DNA of 64,000 nt. It comes from Nipponacmea schrenckii. Its lineage: Eukaryota; Mollusca; Gastropoda; Lottiidae. Shown here in pieces: positions 23,598 to 37,476 of this stretch; the stretch's first letter is position 1, and every line of letters begins with the position of its first letter. The notes beneath the pieces were generated by a model. The model made no database searches. It was given only the letters and a program-made list of their open reading frames with translations, and was not told the DNA's origin. The position numbers were made by a program, and so were the translations under genes. Location: assembly GCA_030562195.1 (NCBI GenBank), contig JAUJPP010000011.1:1488001-1552000 (forward strand). Reading direction: 5' to 3'.

Positions 23598-25873
23598 CTA
23601 GAGCCGTACGCCTAACGGCACTGAAGCAGTGCGTTCCATCCAGGGATACGTTCGTTAAGCAAAAGACAGAAAGGGTATATTAAAAAAATGTGCATTATAA
23701 ATGGATTTGGATTTCATAACAAACGCTCCTATACCCCCTCCCATTCCCCCCCTTTCCCCCTCCCCATCCTTAGCCCTCATCATCAATTAAGATAGGTAAT
23801 AAGTTAAAATCATAATAAAAAAAATGGATAAAGGGTCGTTTAATCAAAAAAAGATCGCCGAAACTCATATTTTGTAAATCGCCCAAACGCAGAGAATAAT
23901 ATCCAATGGATTGTTTCATATATTAAATTCGCAATTTTCAGATGGCGATGAAACCAAAAGTACACATTGTACAACATAGCATTGGATAGACATTGTCGAA
24001 AGCTATATACTTTGTAGAAATCAAAAGGTCACTAATGGTTTAAGTTGTCGTAAGTTGCCAGGGTATAACATTGAGACACCACATAATAGCGCGGCTTAAG
24101 ATTTTAAAATTTATATTGAATAGAGTTCCGTCCCTTAGACCACTATTCCACTCAACTGTATATTATTGTTGCATAAGAGATACAATTTAAAATTCTAAAG
24201 ATTGTAATTTCGTTCCAAATATTCAATATTTACATCACCCACAACAGGAAGTAAACCACAATTTCATTTATTTAATATATATAAAATCTTTGAATCATTT
24301 TAACTGGATGTAGAACGATTAAACTAAAAAATAAATTTGGATCGCTGAAACTCATATCTTGTAGATCGCCCAAACGCAACACACATTTAACAGATTGTTT
24401 TATAGGGAAAATTCGCAATTTTTAAATGGCGATGAAAGCGGAAATATACATCTTACAGTAAAGCTTTATATATCATTGGATAGATCTTCTCGAGAGCTAT
24501 CACGTTTGTACAGGTCAAAAATTCGTCAAAGGTCAACGTCACAATATACGACCCTTCAAAGTTTTTAAAAATTTTAATCGTAAAAAAATCAAAATCAAAA
24601 TCGAAATTCAAAAATCGGTTTCCATATATATTTCTTCAATCGGTTATAGATTCTATATACATCAAAATAACACAAATCGAATTATTCCCCGAGACCCTAT
24701 TTCGATTTAAAGAAAAACACGCACAGTTAGTATAGAAGAAATAACAAAATTTTGAAATTTTTAAACGCGCAATTTTGATCAAAATACCAAGTGTGATATA
24801 TTAATAGAAAGATGAGATTAAGCGTAAAAGGAATATGTAAGAAATTATGTCCTATGTAAATTAGGTCACGTGATAGAGCTCTTTAAAATAAAAATTCGTG
24901 ATTTTCAATTGGCTGCAAAACCGGAAGTAAACATCGAACAACAAAGGTGAAGATACCATTGCGTAGATATAATCAAGGGCAATAACTTTTGTTCAGGTCA
25001 AAAGGTCACCGAAGGTCAAGGTCGCGAAATATGACCTTTTAAATTTTTGACAATTACTGGAAAATTTCAACCGGAAATAAAAGAAAAGCAAAAGCGAAAT
25101 TCAAAAATCCCTTCCCATACTTTTTTGCGCAATCGTTGAATGTTTTTACAAAATCTTAAATTATGCAAATTAGATTTAACCCTAAGGCCCCATTTTGAGT
25201 TTTACAAAAATTAGTCATATCAAGATGGCGGCTGATCCGTTACTTCCGGTTCGGATTTTTTTAATTTAGCATCATTTAATAGACAATTGTAGCTAATTGC
25301 AAAAGAAATTTTTTCAATATCTTCAATATTCCGGAAGTGCAAAATTCAACTTTAAAAGCAAATAACTTCAAAACCGGAAGTGATATCGAAATTTTGAAAA
25401 TTAATTATAGTTTGCAATCAAAATGTCTATATATCTGTAAGTTTTCAAGTCGATCGAAAGAAAACTGTAGAAGTAAAAAAATGCTAAAAATTCAAAATTC
25501 AAAAAGTCAGCGACAAAGTTGGGAAATGTTTAATTCTCAATTTCCTATCTTTTAGAACTAAGTTCAAAGTAGTTATCTAAAAAAGAACGATCAAAATCGG
25601 ATCAAAAATAAAGCCGCAAATTGAAAAACAAAGAAAAACTTTGGAATGCGCTACGTCATTTCCTGTTTACAAAAAAAGCATCAAATTACATTCATTAACA
25701 TTACTTTCACGAGTACGACAAGAAAATCGAAAGAGTGAATTCATAGCATATGTAGTTTTGGCTGGGCGCTCTGGGAAGAATTCGAAAAAAAAAAAAAAAA
25801 AAAAAAAAAAAACATTTCGAAAACAAAGCAGTGCGTTCGAATGAACGCACTGCAAAAAAAAAAAAAAAAAAAA
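23598..25873 (+). repeat. Array block 15: family C with tail hairpin H1
   Basis: This family C block has the start hairpin GCCGT/ACGGC and a C-rich, potentially G-quadruplex-forming run at 23734-23769. Its ETS-like, nuclear-receptor-like and AAGATGGCGGC strings follow the order of block 12. The A-tract is about 25785-25812. H1 at 25828-25853 has a four-base loop instead of three. It is very close to block 25. Confidence 0.85.
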
Positions 25874-27256
25874 CTAGAGCCACTTGTGGCACAGAGTGGG
25901 ACTTTGCTAACGTCGCAAATTGCAACAAACGGACAGAAACATCTGATTTTCTGGGATAAACTGGCCAAAGCAATAAGGTATCTGTGTGCAAGGTAATTTT
26001 AAAAAAAACGTATTTCCTACAAACGTAATACGCTGACCCATATATATGGAAAACTGAAAATTCACCCGGATGTGCCACGCCCATCTAATTCTTTTCAGCG
26101 TGAATCTAATCACATTCAAAATGTACATTCACAGTACAAATTTGAAGTTTGTACATCCAATAGATCACGAGATATACACACATACATTTCAAAAAAACGT
26201 AAATACGGCAAAATGTACTTTTATTTTCAAAAATCAAAAATTTCAATTTTCATTTTAAAAACTTTTGTTATACATCGTTGGAAAGAGGGCAAAAAGCACC
26301 TTAAGAATCTAAAAAAATTAACACTCTAAATTAATTAGGTCACGCTCTAGAGCAGTCCAAAGTTGCGAAATTTGCTGTTTTCGGGCAGCTATAAAACCGG
26401 AAGTTGACGTTGGAGGTCAAAGGTCAAAATATCAACTGATAGCCAATGTCAATGACCTTTGACCTACCAAAGGTCAAAGTCACCAAAGGTCAAGGTCACG
26501 AGAAATAAGCCTCCAAACTTTGAAAAAATTCAACCGGATGTTGCAAAAATGCAAAAGCAAAATTCAAAAATCGGCTCCCACAGTTTTTTTCGTAATCGAC
26601 TGAAGCTACAAGAAATGTAAACATCACGGAAATTAGACATAACCCTGAGGCCCCATTTTGAGTTTTACAAAAGAGTAACATTTCAAGATGGCGGCCAAAG
26701 TTTCACTTCCGGTTCGGATTTTTTCTTCTTCGTTTTTTTGTATTCTAATTTAATTAAGATTGACATAAATTTTGTTGCGCTACATCAATTACAGCACAAG
26801 TAGGTCAACCGGAAGTTTAAACCCTTTTTACGTTGAAACAGGAAATAAAGCAAACATTTTGACTCTGCCAATGTTTTTTAATTCATGACACTTGAAGGCA
26901 CCCAAATTTTCAGATCAATCGGTCTTAAAATAGCAAAGTTGCAAAAAAGTGCAAAATACGGCAAAAAAATGTGTGCTACGAATTTTCGAATTTCGAATTT
27001 TTTCAACTGCTATCTTGTTTGAAACTAGTTCAAGTTTTTAAAAATGCAAACCCGAAGAAAATCGATAAAAAATTGCGACATCTAGAGCCATTCTCCTACT
27101 TTTTTGGTTAGTTGCAACGCAGCACTTGTGGTTTTGCAAAAAAGTTCCATTTTATATTTATGCAACACGTTGCCACTATAGAAGGTCTAGAGAAGTTGAG
27201 AAAAAATTGCAACTATTGTAGCCTAGGCACAGTGAGGTGTGTAAATTTCGAAAAAA
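25874..27256 (+). repeat. Array block 16: family A, one-subunit form, aberrant end
   Basis: This is a single-subunit A block with the cassette at 26389-26502 and an AAGATGGCGGCC string near 26685. It ends with the normal TGTAAATTTCG, but the A-tract is only about six bases. It fuses directly to an internal position of the next A block (ACTGGCCAAAGC) rather than to a CTAG start. Confidence 0.8.
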
Positions 27257-28560
27257 CTGGCCAAAGCAATAAGGTATCTGTGTGCAAGGTAATTTAAAAA
27301 AAAAACTTATTTCCTACAAACGTAATACGCTGACCCATATATATGGAAAACTGAAAATTTACCCGGATGTGCCACGCCCATCTAATTCTTTTCAGCGTGA
27401 ATCTAATCACATTCAAAATGTATATTCACAGTACAAATTTGAAGTTTGTACATCCAATAGATCACGAGATATACACACATACATTTCAAAAAAACGTAAA
27501 TACGGCAAATTGTACTTTTATTTTCAAAAATCAAAAATTTCAATTTTCATTTTATAAACTTTTGTTATAGATCGTTGGAAAGAGGACAAAAAACAATCTA
27601 AGAATCTAAAAAAATTAACACTCTAAATTAATTAGGTCACGCTCTAGAGCAGTCCAAAGTTGCGAATTTTGCTGTTTTCGGGCAGCTATAAAACCGGAAG
27701 TTGACATCAGAGGTCAAAGGTCAAAGTGTCAACTAATAGCCAAGGTCAATGACCTTTGACCTACCAAAGGTCAAAGTCACCAAAGGTCAAGGTCACGAGA
27801 AATAAGCCTCCAAACTTTGAAAAAATTCAACCGGATGTTGCAAAAATGCAAAAGCAAAATTCAAAAATCGGCTCCCACAGTTTTTTTCGTAATCGACTGA
27901 AGCTACAAGAAATGTAAACATCACGGAAATTAGACATAACCCTGAGGCCCCATTTTGAGTTTTACTAAAAAGTAACATTTCAAGATGGCGGCCAAAGTTT
28001 CACTTCCGGTTCGGATTTTTTCTTCTTCGTTTTTTTCTTTTCTAATTTAATTAAGATTGACATAAATTTTGTTGCGATACATCAATTACAGCACAAGTAG
28101 GTCAACCGGAAGTTTAAACCCGTTTTACGTTGAAACCGGAAATGAGGCAAAAATTTTGACTCTGCCAATGTTTTTAGATTCATGACACTTGAAGGCACCC
28201 AAATTTTCAGATCAATCGGTCTTAAAATAGCAAAGTTGCAAAAAAGTGCAAAATACGGCAAAAAAATGTGTGCTATGAATTTTCGAATTTCGAATTTTTT
28301 CAACTGCTATCTTGTTGGAAACTAGTTCAAGTTTTTAAAAATGCAAACCCGAAGAAAATCGATCGAAAATTGCGACATCTAGAGCCATTTTGCTACATTT
28401 TAGTTTTTTTGCAATGTGCAAATATCAGCTGTGCAAAAATGTTCCAATTTATATTCATTAGAAACGTTGCCACTACAGAAGGTCTGGAGAAGTTGTGAAA
28501 TTGCTGCAACTGCTGCAGCCTAGGCTGTGTGAGGTGTGTAAATTTCGAAAAAAAAAAAAA
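27257..28560 (+). repeat. Array block 17: family A, 5'-truncated
   Basis: This A block lacks the CTAG start, the GCCAC/GTGGC palindrome and the GTGGGACTTTGC string, roughly the first 90 bp. It begins at CTGGCCAAAGC. The rest is complete, with the cassette at 27686-27799 and an A-tract ending at 28560. Its body is nearly identical to block 16, which suggests a local duplication with loss of the junction. Confidence 0.8.
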
Positions 28561-30562
28561 CTAGAGCCACACGTGGCACAGAGTGGGACTTTGCTAACGT
28601 TGCAAAATTGCAACAAACAGGCCGAAACATCTGATTTTCTGGGAGAAACTGGCCAAAGCAGCGAGGTATCTGTGTGCAAAGAATTTTTTGGAAAAATGTT
28701 ATTTCCTACAGATGTAAAGCGCTGACCGATATAACTGGTAAATTGGAAGTTTACCCGTATGTGCCACGCCCATCTAATTTACTTTTGCGTAAATCTAATC
28801 TCATACAAAATATATATTCATGGTACAAATTTGAAGCTTGTACATCTAATAGATCACGAGATATACACAAATACGTTTCAAAAAAGCAAAATGTACTTTA
28901 ATTTTAAAAGTCCAAAAATTAAATTTTCATTTTAAAAACTATTGTTGTGCATCGCTGGAAAGAGGACAAAAGGCGCCTTCGGAATGTGAAAAAAATAACC
29001 CTCTAAATTAATTAGGTCACGCTCTAGAGCAGTCCAACGTTGCAAATTTTGCTGCTTTCGAGCAGCTATAAAACCGGAAATAGACGTCAGAAGTCTAATG
29101 CCAAATTGTCAACTGATAGCTAAAGTCAGTGACCAATGACCTTGTAAAGGTCAAGGTAACCAAAGGTCAAAGTCACTAGAAATAAGCCCCCAAACTAAAA
29201 AAAAACTAATTTTTTGCAAATGTCGCAAAATTGCAACAAACAGGCAGAAACATTTGATTTTTTGGGATAAACTGGCCAAAGTAATGAGATATATGTATGC
29301 AAGGTACTTTTTTGAAAAACGTTATTTACTGCAGCCGTAATTCGCTGACCGATATAAATGGTAAATTTGAAGTTCACCCGGATGTGCCACGCCCATCTCG
29401 TTTTTTTGGAGGGGAATCTAATCATATTCAAAATGTATATTCACAGTAAAAATTTGAAGCTTGTACAGCTGATAGATCACGAGATATACACACAAACATT
29501 TCAAGGAAGCGAAAATACGGCAAAATGTACTTTTCTTTGCAAAAATCAAAAAATTCAATTTTCATTTTACAAACTTTTGTTCAATATCGTTGGAAAGAGG
29601 ACAAAAAACAATCTAAGAATCTGAAAAAATTAACACTCTAAATTAATTAGGTCACGCTCTAGAGCAGCCCAAAGTTGCGAATTTTGCTGTTTTCGGGCAG
29701 CTATAAAACCGGAAGTAGACGTCGGAGGTCAAAGTTCAAAGTATCAACTGATAGCCAAGGTCAATGACCTTTGACCTACTAAAGGTCATGGTCACCAAAG
29801 GTCAAGGTCACGAGAAATAAGCCCCCAAACTTCGAAAAAATTCAACCGGATGTTGCAAAAAAGCAAAAGCAAAATTCAAAAATCGATTTCCAACATTTTG
29901 ATCGCAATCGACTAAGCTTTCCAGAAATATAAACATCACACAAATCGCTCTTACCGTAGAGGCCCCATTTTGAGTTTTACAAAAAAGTGACATTTCAAGA
30001 TGGCGGCCAATGTTTTACTTCCGGTCCGGATTTTTTCTGCTTCGTTTTTTTGTCTTCTAATTTAATTAGGATTGACATAAATTTTGTTGCGATACATCAA
30101 TTACAGCACAAGTAGGTCAACCGGAAGTTTAAACCCGTTTTACGTTGGCATCGGAAATGAAGCAAAAATTTTGACTCTGCCAATGTTTTCATATTCGTGA
30201 CACTTGAAGGCACCCAAATTTTCAGATCAATCGGTCTAAAAATAGCAAAGTTGCAAAAATGTGCAAAATACGGCGAAAAAATGTGTGCTATGAATTTTCG
30301 AATTTCGAAATTTTGTAACTGCTATCTTGTTGGAAATTGTTTCAAGTTTTCAAAAATGCAAACCCGACGAAAATCGGTCCAAAAATGCGAGTTCTAGAGC
30401 CACTGACCGACTTTTTAGACATGTTGCAATGCAGCACTTCCGGTTTTGCAAAAATGTTCCAATTTATATTTAATAGAAATTTCGCCACAACAGAAGGTGT
30501 AGAGAAGATGTGAAATTGCTGCAACTATTGCAGCCTAGGCTGTGTGCCCTGTGTAAATTTCG

Positions 30563-30597
<35 letters not shown>

Positions 30598-30642
30598 CAA
30601 ACCGAAAACAAACTGGGACTTTGCGGTAGCAAAGTCCCACAA
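28561..30642 (+). repeat. Array block 18: family A, two-subunit form
   Basis: The start palindrome is GCCAC-ac-GTGGC. The cassette in the second subunit is at 29701-29814, with AAGATGGCGGCC near 29997. The A-tract is about 30563-30595 and H2 is at 30614-30639. It is strongly similar to blocks 2 and 23 over its whole length. Confidence 0.85.
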
Positions 30643-32034
30643 CTAGAGCCACTTGTGGCACAGAGTGGGACTTTGCTAACGTCGCAAATTGCAACAAACA
30701 GGCCGAAACATCTGATTTTCTGGGAGAAACTGGCCAAAGCAACGAGGTATCCGTGTGCAAAGTACTTTTTTGAAAAACATTATTTCCTACAGACGTAATT
30801 CGCTGACCCATATAAATGGCAAATTGGAAGTTTACCCGGATGTGCCACGCCCATCTCATTTTTTTTGGCGTGAATCTAATCACATTCTAAATGTATTATC
30901 ACGGTACAAATTTGAAGCTTGTACATCTAATGGATCACGAGATATACACACATACATTTCAAAAAGCGAAAATACTGCAAAATGTACCTTTATTTTCAAA
31001 AATCAAAAAATTCAATTTTCATTTTAAAAAATTTTGTTATACATTGTTGGAAAGAGGTTAAAAAGTACCTTAAGAATCTGAAAAAAATAACACTCTAAAT
31101 TAATTAGGTCACGCTCTAGAGCAGTCCAAAGTTGCGAATTTTGCTGTTTTCAGGCAGCTATAAAACCGGAAGTTGATGTCTGAGGTCAAAGGTCAAAGAG
31201 TCAACTAATAGCCAAGGTCAATGACCTTTGACCTACTAAAGGTCAAAGTCACCAAAGGTCAAGGTCACGAGAAATAAGCCCTCAAACTTCGAAAAAATTC
31301 AACCGGATGTTGCAAAATTGCAAAAGCGAAATTAAAAAATCGGCTCCCACAGTTTTTTTCAAAATCGACTAAAGCTACAGGAAATGTAAGCATCGCGGAA
31401 ATTAGACATAACCCTGAGGCCCCATTTTGAGTTTTACAAAAAAGTGACATTTCAAGATGGCGGCCAAAGTTTCACTTCCGGTCTGGATTTTTTCTTCTTC
31501 GTTTTTTTGTCTTCTAATTTAATTAAGATTGACATAAATTTTGTTGCGATACATCAATTACAGCACAAGTAGGTCAACCGGAAGTTTAAACCCTTTTTAC
31601 GTTGAAACCGGAAATGAAGCAAAAATTTTGACTCTGCCAATGTTTTTATATTCATGGCACTTGAAGGCACCCAAATTTTCAGATCAATCGGTCTTAAAAT
31701 AGCAAAGTTGCAAAAATGTGCAAAATACGGCAAAAAAATGTGTGCTACGAATTTTCGAATTTCGAAATTTTTTAACTGCTATCTTGTTGGAAATTATTTC
31801 AAGTTTCTAAAAATGCAAACCCGACGAAAATCGATCCAAAAATGCGACTTCTAGAGCCACCGACCGACTTTTTAGGCATGTTGCAACGCAGCACTTATAG
31901 TTTTGCAAAAATGTTCCAATTTATATTTAATAGAAACGTCGCCACAACAGAAGGTGTAGAGAAGTTGTGAAATTGCTGCAACTATAGCAGCCTAGGCTGT
32001 GTGCCCTGTGTAAATTTCGAAAAAAAAAAAAAAA
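30643..32034 (+). repeat. Array block 19: family A, one-subunit form
   Basis: The start palindrome is GCCAC-tt-GTGGC, as in block 13, which it resembles. The cassette lies at 31158-31271. The terminal ETS-like string has decayed (CACTTATAG in place of CACTTCCGG). The A-tract is 32020-32034 and there is no hairpin. Confidence 0.85.
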
Positions 32035-33621
32035 CTAGATCCCCAGGCTTCGCGAGGTTCTGACGCAGTGCGTAGCAGCTTTGATATACGCTTTAAAACT
32101 ACCCCACAAAGTATCTATAGAACACTAACATTATTTTACAGAGTATAAGTCGGTTTTTTTTTTCAAAGCATAATTGGTTCGCTGAAACTCGTGTCATGTA
32201 GATCGCCCAAACGCATAATTCAACAAACAGTTTTTAACGATGAAATTCGCAATTTTCAAATGGTGATAAAACGGAAAATATACATCGTACATCAAAATAT
32301 AATATATCAATGGATAGATCTTTTCGAGAGCTATCACATTTGTGCAGCTCACAAGGTCACCAAAGGTCAAGGTTACAATATACGACCATTCGAAGTTTTT
32401 ATATATTACTTTCGGTCAAAATATCAAAATCAAAATCAAAATTCAAAAATCGGTTTCCAAATATAATTCAGGAATCGCTATAACATTCTATAGACATCAA
32501 AATGACGCGAATCGTAACATCTCCAGAGGCCCAATTTCGATTTAAAGAAAATTACGCACAGTTAGTAGAGAAGAAAATATAAAATTTCCAAATATTAAAA
32601 AGCGCATTTTTGGTGGAAATGTGTGATTTAATATATCATTACAAAGAGCAGATGAACCCTAATAAGATTCAATATAAATATTTGATATGTATGAATTAAT
32701 TCACGTGAGAGAGCTCGTTAAAAATAAAAATCACAAATTTCAATCGGCTATAAAACCGGAAGTAGACATCGGACAACACAAATGAATATATCAGGGGGTA
32801 GATATCATCAAGGGCAATAAGTCGTGTTCAGGTCACAAGGTCACCAAAGGTCAAGGTCACAAAATATGGGCCTTTAAAGTTTTTGCCATTACCAATAAAA
32901 TTAAAATGGAAATAAAAGAGAATCAAAATCAAAATTCAAAAATCGGCTCCCAAATAAAGTTGCGCAATCGACTCTAGTCATTAGATATGAAAAAATAACG
33001 AAAATCGCTTTATCCCCTGAATTTGAATTTGAAATTTTACAAAAGTTTCAAATTTCAATATGGCGGCTTAACGGTTGCTTCCGGTCTGGATTTTTTTATC
33101 TTCGTTCTTTTTGTGTGACTATTTCAAGCATATCGCAAAAAGAATTTTTGAAATATCTTGAAAATTCCGGAAGTTGATTTTTAAATTTTAAAAGCGAATA
33201 ACGTCAAAACCGGAAGTGATGCCGAAAATTTAAAAAATAATTCTTGATCGCAATAATAGTGTCTATCTATCTGTAAGTTTTCGGATGCATCGGAATAAAA
33301 TTGTAGAAGTTGAAAAAAATGCAAAAATTGAAATGATAAAAGTCAGCTACAAAAGTAATGAAATTAGCAGTTTGAAACTGCAGTTATGTAGCTAGCAGTT
33401 AAAAGAAGCTAGCAAAAGAAGTTCTGTCAAAATCAGTTGAAAAATAGAGGTAATAAACAACGAAAACCAAAAAAACGCCATTGCCCACAGCTCGTTTCCG
33501 GTCACTCTGAATGACGTCATTTTACATTTAACAAATAGAAGTCTCGCAGTTTGAATGGCAGACAGCAACAGGTAGTTTGTAGCATGTTGCCTTCTAAGAG
33601 AAAAATCGAATGTGAAATTCG

Positions 33622-33653
<32 letters not shown>

Positions 33654-33752
33654 ATTTCGAAAACAAAGCAGTGCGTTCGATGAACGCACTGCAAAAAAAA
33701 GAATTGACAAACCGAAAACAAACTGGGACTTTGCGGTAGCAAAGTCCCACAA
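32035..33752 (+). repeat. Array block 20: family B with two stacked tails
   Basis: This family B block is almost the same as block 9 through its body. The A-tract is about 33622-33652, followed by H1 (33668-33692) and then an A-run and H2 (33724-33749). H2 directly abuts the next family A block. Confidence 0.85.
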
Positions 33753-35820
33753 CTAGAGCCACACGTGGCACAGAGTGGGACTTTGCTAACGTTGCAAAAT
33801 TGCAACAAACAGCCCGAAGCATTTGATTTTCTGGGAGAAACTGGCCAAAGCAACGAGGTATCTGTGTGCAAAGTACCTTTTGAAAAACGTTATTTCCTAC
33901 ACACGTAGAGCGCTGACCGACATAAATGAAAAATTGTAAGTTTACCCGGATGTGCCACGCCCATCTCATTTATTTTGCGTAAATCTAATCATATTTGAAA
34001 TGTATATTAACGGTACAAATTTGAAGCTTGAAAAACTAATAGATCACGAGATATACACAAATACATTTCAAAAGAGCAAAATGTACTTTAATTTTAAAAG
34101 TACAAAAATTAAATTTTCATTTTAAAAACTTTTGTTATTCTTTGATGGAAAGTGGACAAAAAGCGCCTTAAGAATCTGAAAAAAATAACCCTCTAAATTA
34201 ATTAGGTCACGCTCTAGAGCAGTCCAAATTTGTGAATATTGCTGTTTTCGGGCAGCTATAAAACCGGAAGTTGACGTCGGAGGTCAAATGTCAAACAATT
34301 AAATGATAGATAAGGTCAATGACTTTTGACCTACAAAAGGTCAAGGTCACCAATCGTCAAGGTCATGAGAAATAAGCTTCCAAAATTAGAAAAAATTAAC
34401 CGGTTTTCTATTGTCGAGAAATTGCAACAAACAGGCCGAATCATCTGATTTTCTGGGATGAACTGGCCAAAGCAATAAGGTATCTGTGTGCAAAGTACTT
34501 TTAAAAAAAAACGCTTTTTCCTACAGACGTAATTCGCTGACCCATGAAAAGGGTAAATTCGAAATTTACACGGATGTGCCACGCCCATCTCAATTTTTTT
34601 TAGCGTGAATCTAATCACATTCATAATGTATATTCACGGTACAAATTTGAAGTTTGTACATTTAATAGATCACGAGATATACACACATACATTTCAAACA
34701 ATCGTAAATACAGCAAATTGTACTGTTATGTTCAAAAATCAAAAAGTTCAATTTTCATTTTACAAACTTTTGTTATATATCGTTGGAAAGAGGACAAAAA
34801 GCACCTTAAGAATCTGGAGAAAATAACGCTCTAAATTTATTAGGTCACACTCTAGAGCTACCCAAAGTTGCGAATTTTGCTGTTTTCGGGCAGCTATAAA
34901 ACCGGAAGTAGACGTTGGAGGTCAAAGGTCAAAGTAGCAACTGATAGCCAAGGTCAATGACCTTTGACCTACTAAAGGTCACGGTCACCAAAGGTCAAGG
35001 TCACGAGAAATAAGCCCCCAAACTTTGAAAAAATTCAACCGGATGTTGCAAAAATGCAAAAGCGAAATTCAAAAATCGGCTCCCAATGTTTTTTTCGCAA
35101 TCGACTGAGGATTCCAGAAATGTAATTATCGCAGAAATTAGACATAACCCTGAGGCCCCATTTTTACTTTTACAAAAAAGTAACATTTTAAGATGGCGGC
35201 CAAAGTTTCACTTCCGGTTCGGATTTTTTCTTCTTCGTTTTTTTGTCTTCTAATTTAATTAAGATTGACATAAATTTTGTTGCGATACATCAATTACAGC
35301 ACAAGTAGGTCAACCGGAAGTTTAAACCCTTTTTACGCTGAAACCGGAAACGAAGCAAAAATTTTGACTCTGCCAATGTTTTCATATTCATGACACTTGA
35401 AGGCACCCAAATTTTCAGATCAATCGGTCTTTAAATAGCAAAGTTGAAAAAATGTGCAAAATACGGCAAAAAAATGTGTGCAACGAAATTTTAAAAATTG
35501 AAATTTTTGAACTGCTATCTGATCAGAAGTTACTTGCAGATTACAAAAATGAAAACCCGAAGAAAATCGATCAAAAATTGCGACAGCTAGAGCCAATTTG
35601 CTACTTTTTAGGCAAGTTGCAACGCAGCACTTCTGGTTGTGCAAAAATGTTCCAATTTATATTCATTAGAAACGTCGCCACTACAGAAGGTCTGGAGAAG
35701 TTGAGAAAAAATTGCAACTATTGCAGCCTAGGCACAGTGAGGTGTGTAAATTTCGAAAAAAAAAAAAAAAAAAGACATTTCGAAAACAAACTGGGACTTT
35801 GCGGAAGCAAAGTCCCACAA
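33753..35820 (+). repeat. Array block 21: family A, two-subunit form
   Basis: This is a two-subunit A block with the cassette at 34894-35007. Its final 180 bp match block 1 nearly base for base. The A-tract is about 35756-35773 and H2 (loop ggaa) is at 35792-35817. Confidence 0.85.
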
Positions 35821-37476
35821 CTAGATCCCCAGGCTTTGCGAGGTTCTGACGCAGTGCGTAGCAGTTTTGGTATACGCTTTAAAACTACCCCACAAAGTAT
35901 CTGTAGAACACTAACATTATTTTACAGAGTATAAGTCGTTTTATTTCAAAGCATAATTGGTTCGCTGAAACTCGTGTCATGTAGATCGCCCAAACGCATA
36001 ATTCAACAAACAGTTTTTAACAATGAAATTCGCAATTTTCAAATGGTGATAAAACGGAAAGTATACATCGTACATCAAAATATAATATATCAATGGATAG
36101 ATATTTTCGAGAGCTATCACATTTGTGCAGCTCGAAAGGTCACCAAAGGTCAAGGTTACAATATACGACCATTTGAAGTTTTTATATATTACTATCAGAT
36201 AAATATCAAAATCAAAATCAAAATTCAAAAATCGGTTTCCAAATATAATTCAGCAATCGATATTACATTCTATAGGCATCAAAATTACACGAATCAGAAC
36301 ATCTCCAGAGCCCCCATTTCGATTTAAAGAAAATTACGCACAGTTAGTAGAGAAGAAAATACAAAATTTTCAAATACTAAAAAGCGCACTTTTGATGGAA
36401 ACATGTGGATTTATATATCATTACAAAGAGAGGATAAACTGTAAACAGATTCAATATGAATTTTTGTTTTTTATAAATAAGTTCGCGTGACAGAGCTCTT
36501 TAAAAATAAAAATCACAAATTTCAATCGTCTATAAAACCGGAAGTAATTATCGGACAACACAAATGAATATATCAGTGGATAGATATCATCAAGGGCAAT
36601 AAATCGTGTTCAGGTCAAAGGGTCACCAAAGGTCATGGTCACGAAATACAGGCCTTTGAAGTTTTGGTCATTACCAAAAAAATTAAAATGGAAATAAAAG
36701 AAAATTAAAATCAAAATTCAAAAATTGGCTCCCAAATATGATTGCGCAATCGACTCTAGTTATTAGATATGAAAAAATAACAAAAATCGCTTTATCCCCT
36801 GAGGCCCCATTTTGAATTTTACAAAAGTTTGACATTTCAATATGGCGGCTTATCTTTTGCTTCCGGTCCAGATTTTCTCATCTTATTTTTTTTTTGAATA
36901 ACTATTTCTAGCATATTGCAAAAAGAATTTTTGAAATATCTTAAGAATTCCGGAAGTGGATTTTTAAAATTTACAGGCGAATAACGTCGAATCCGGAAGT
37001 GATGTCGAAAATTTGAAAAATAATTTTTGATCGCATTAAAAATGTCTATCTACCTGTAAGTTTTCGGGTGAATTGAAATAAAATTGTAGAAGTTAAAAAA
37101 AAACGCAAAAATTGAAATGAAAAAAGTCAGCTACAAAAGTAATGAAATTAGCAGTTTAAAACTGCAGTTATGTAGCTAGCAATTTAAAGAAGCTAGCAAA
37201 AGAAGTTCTGTCAAAATCAATCGAAAACTAGAGGTAATAAATAGCAAAAACCAAAATAGCGCTATTGCCCACAGCTCGTTTCCGGTTGACCAAAATGACG
37301 TCATTTTGCATTTAACAAATACAAGTCACGCAGTTTGAATAGCAGACAGCAACAGGTAGTTTGTGGCATGTTGCCTTCTTAGAGAATAATCGAATGTGAA
37401 ATTCGAAAAAAAAAAAAAAAAAAAAAAAAAAAAACATTTCGAAAACAAAGCAGTGCGTTCGATGAACGCACTGCAA
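35821..37476 (+). repeat. Array block 22: family B with tail hairpin H1
   Basis: This family B block is the close partner of block 3. It carries a perfect TGACGTCA near 37305 in the reading CAAAATGACGTCATTTTG. The A-tract is about 37406-37434 and H1 is at 37450-37474, two bases before the next CTAG. Confidence 0.85.
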
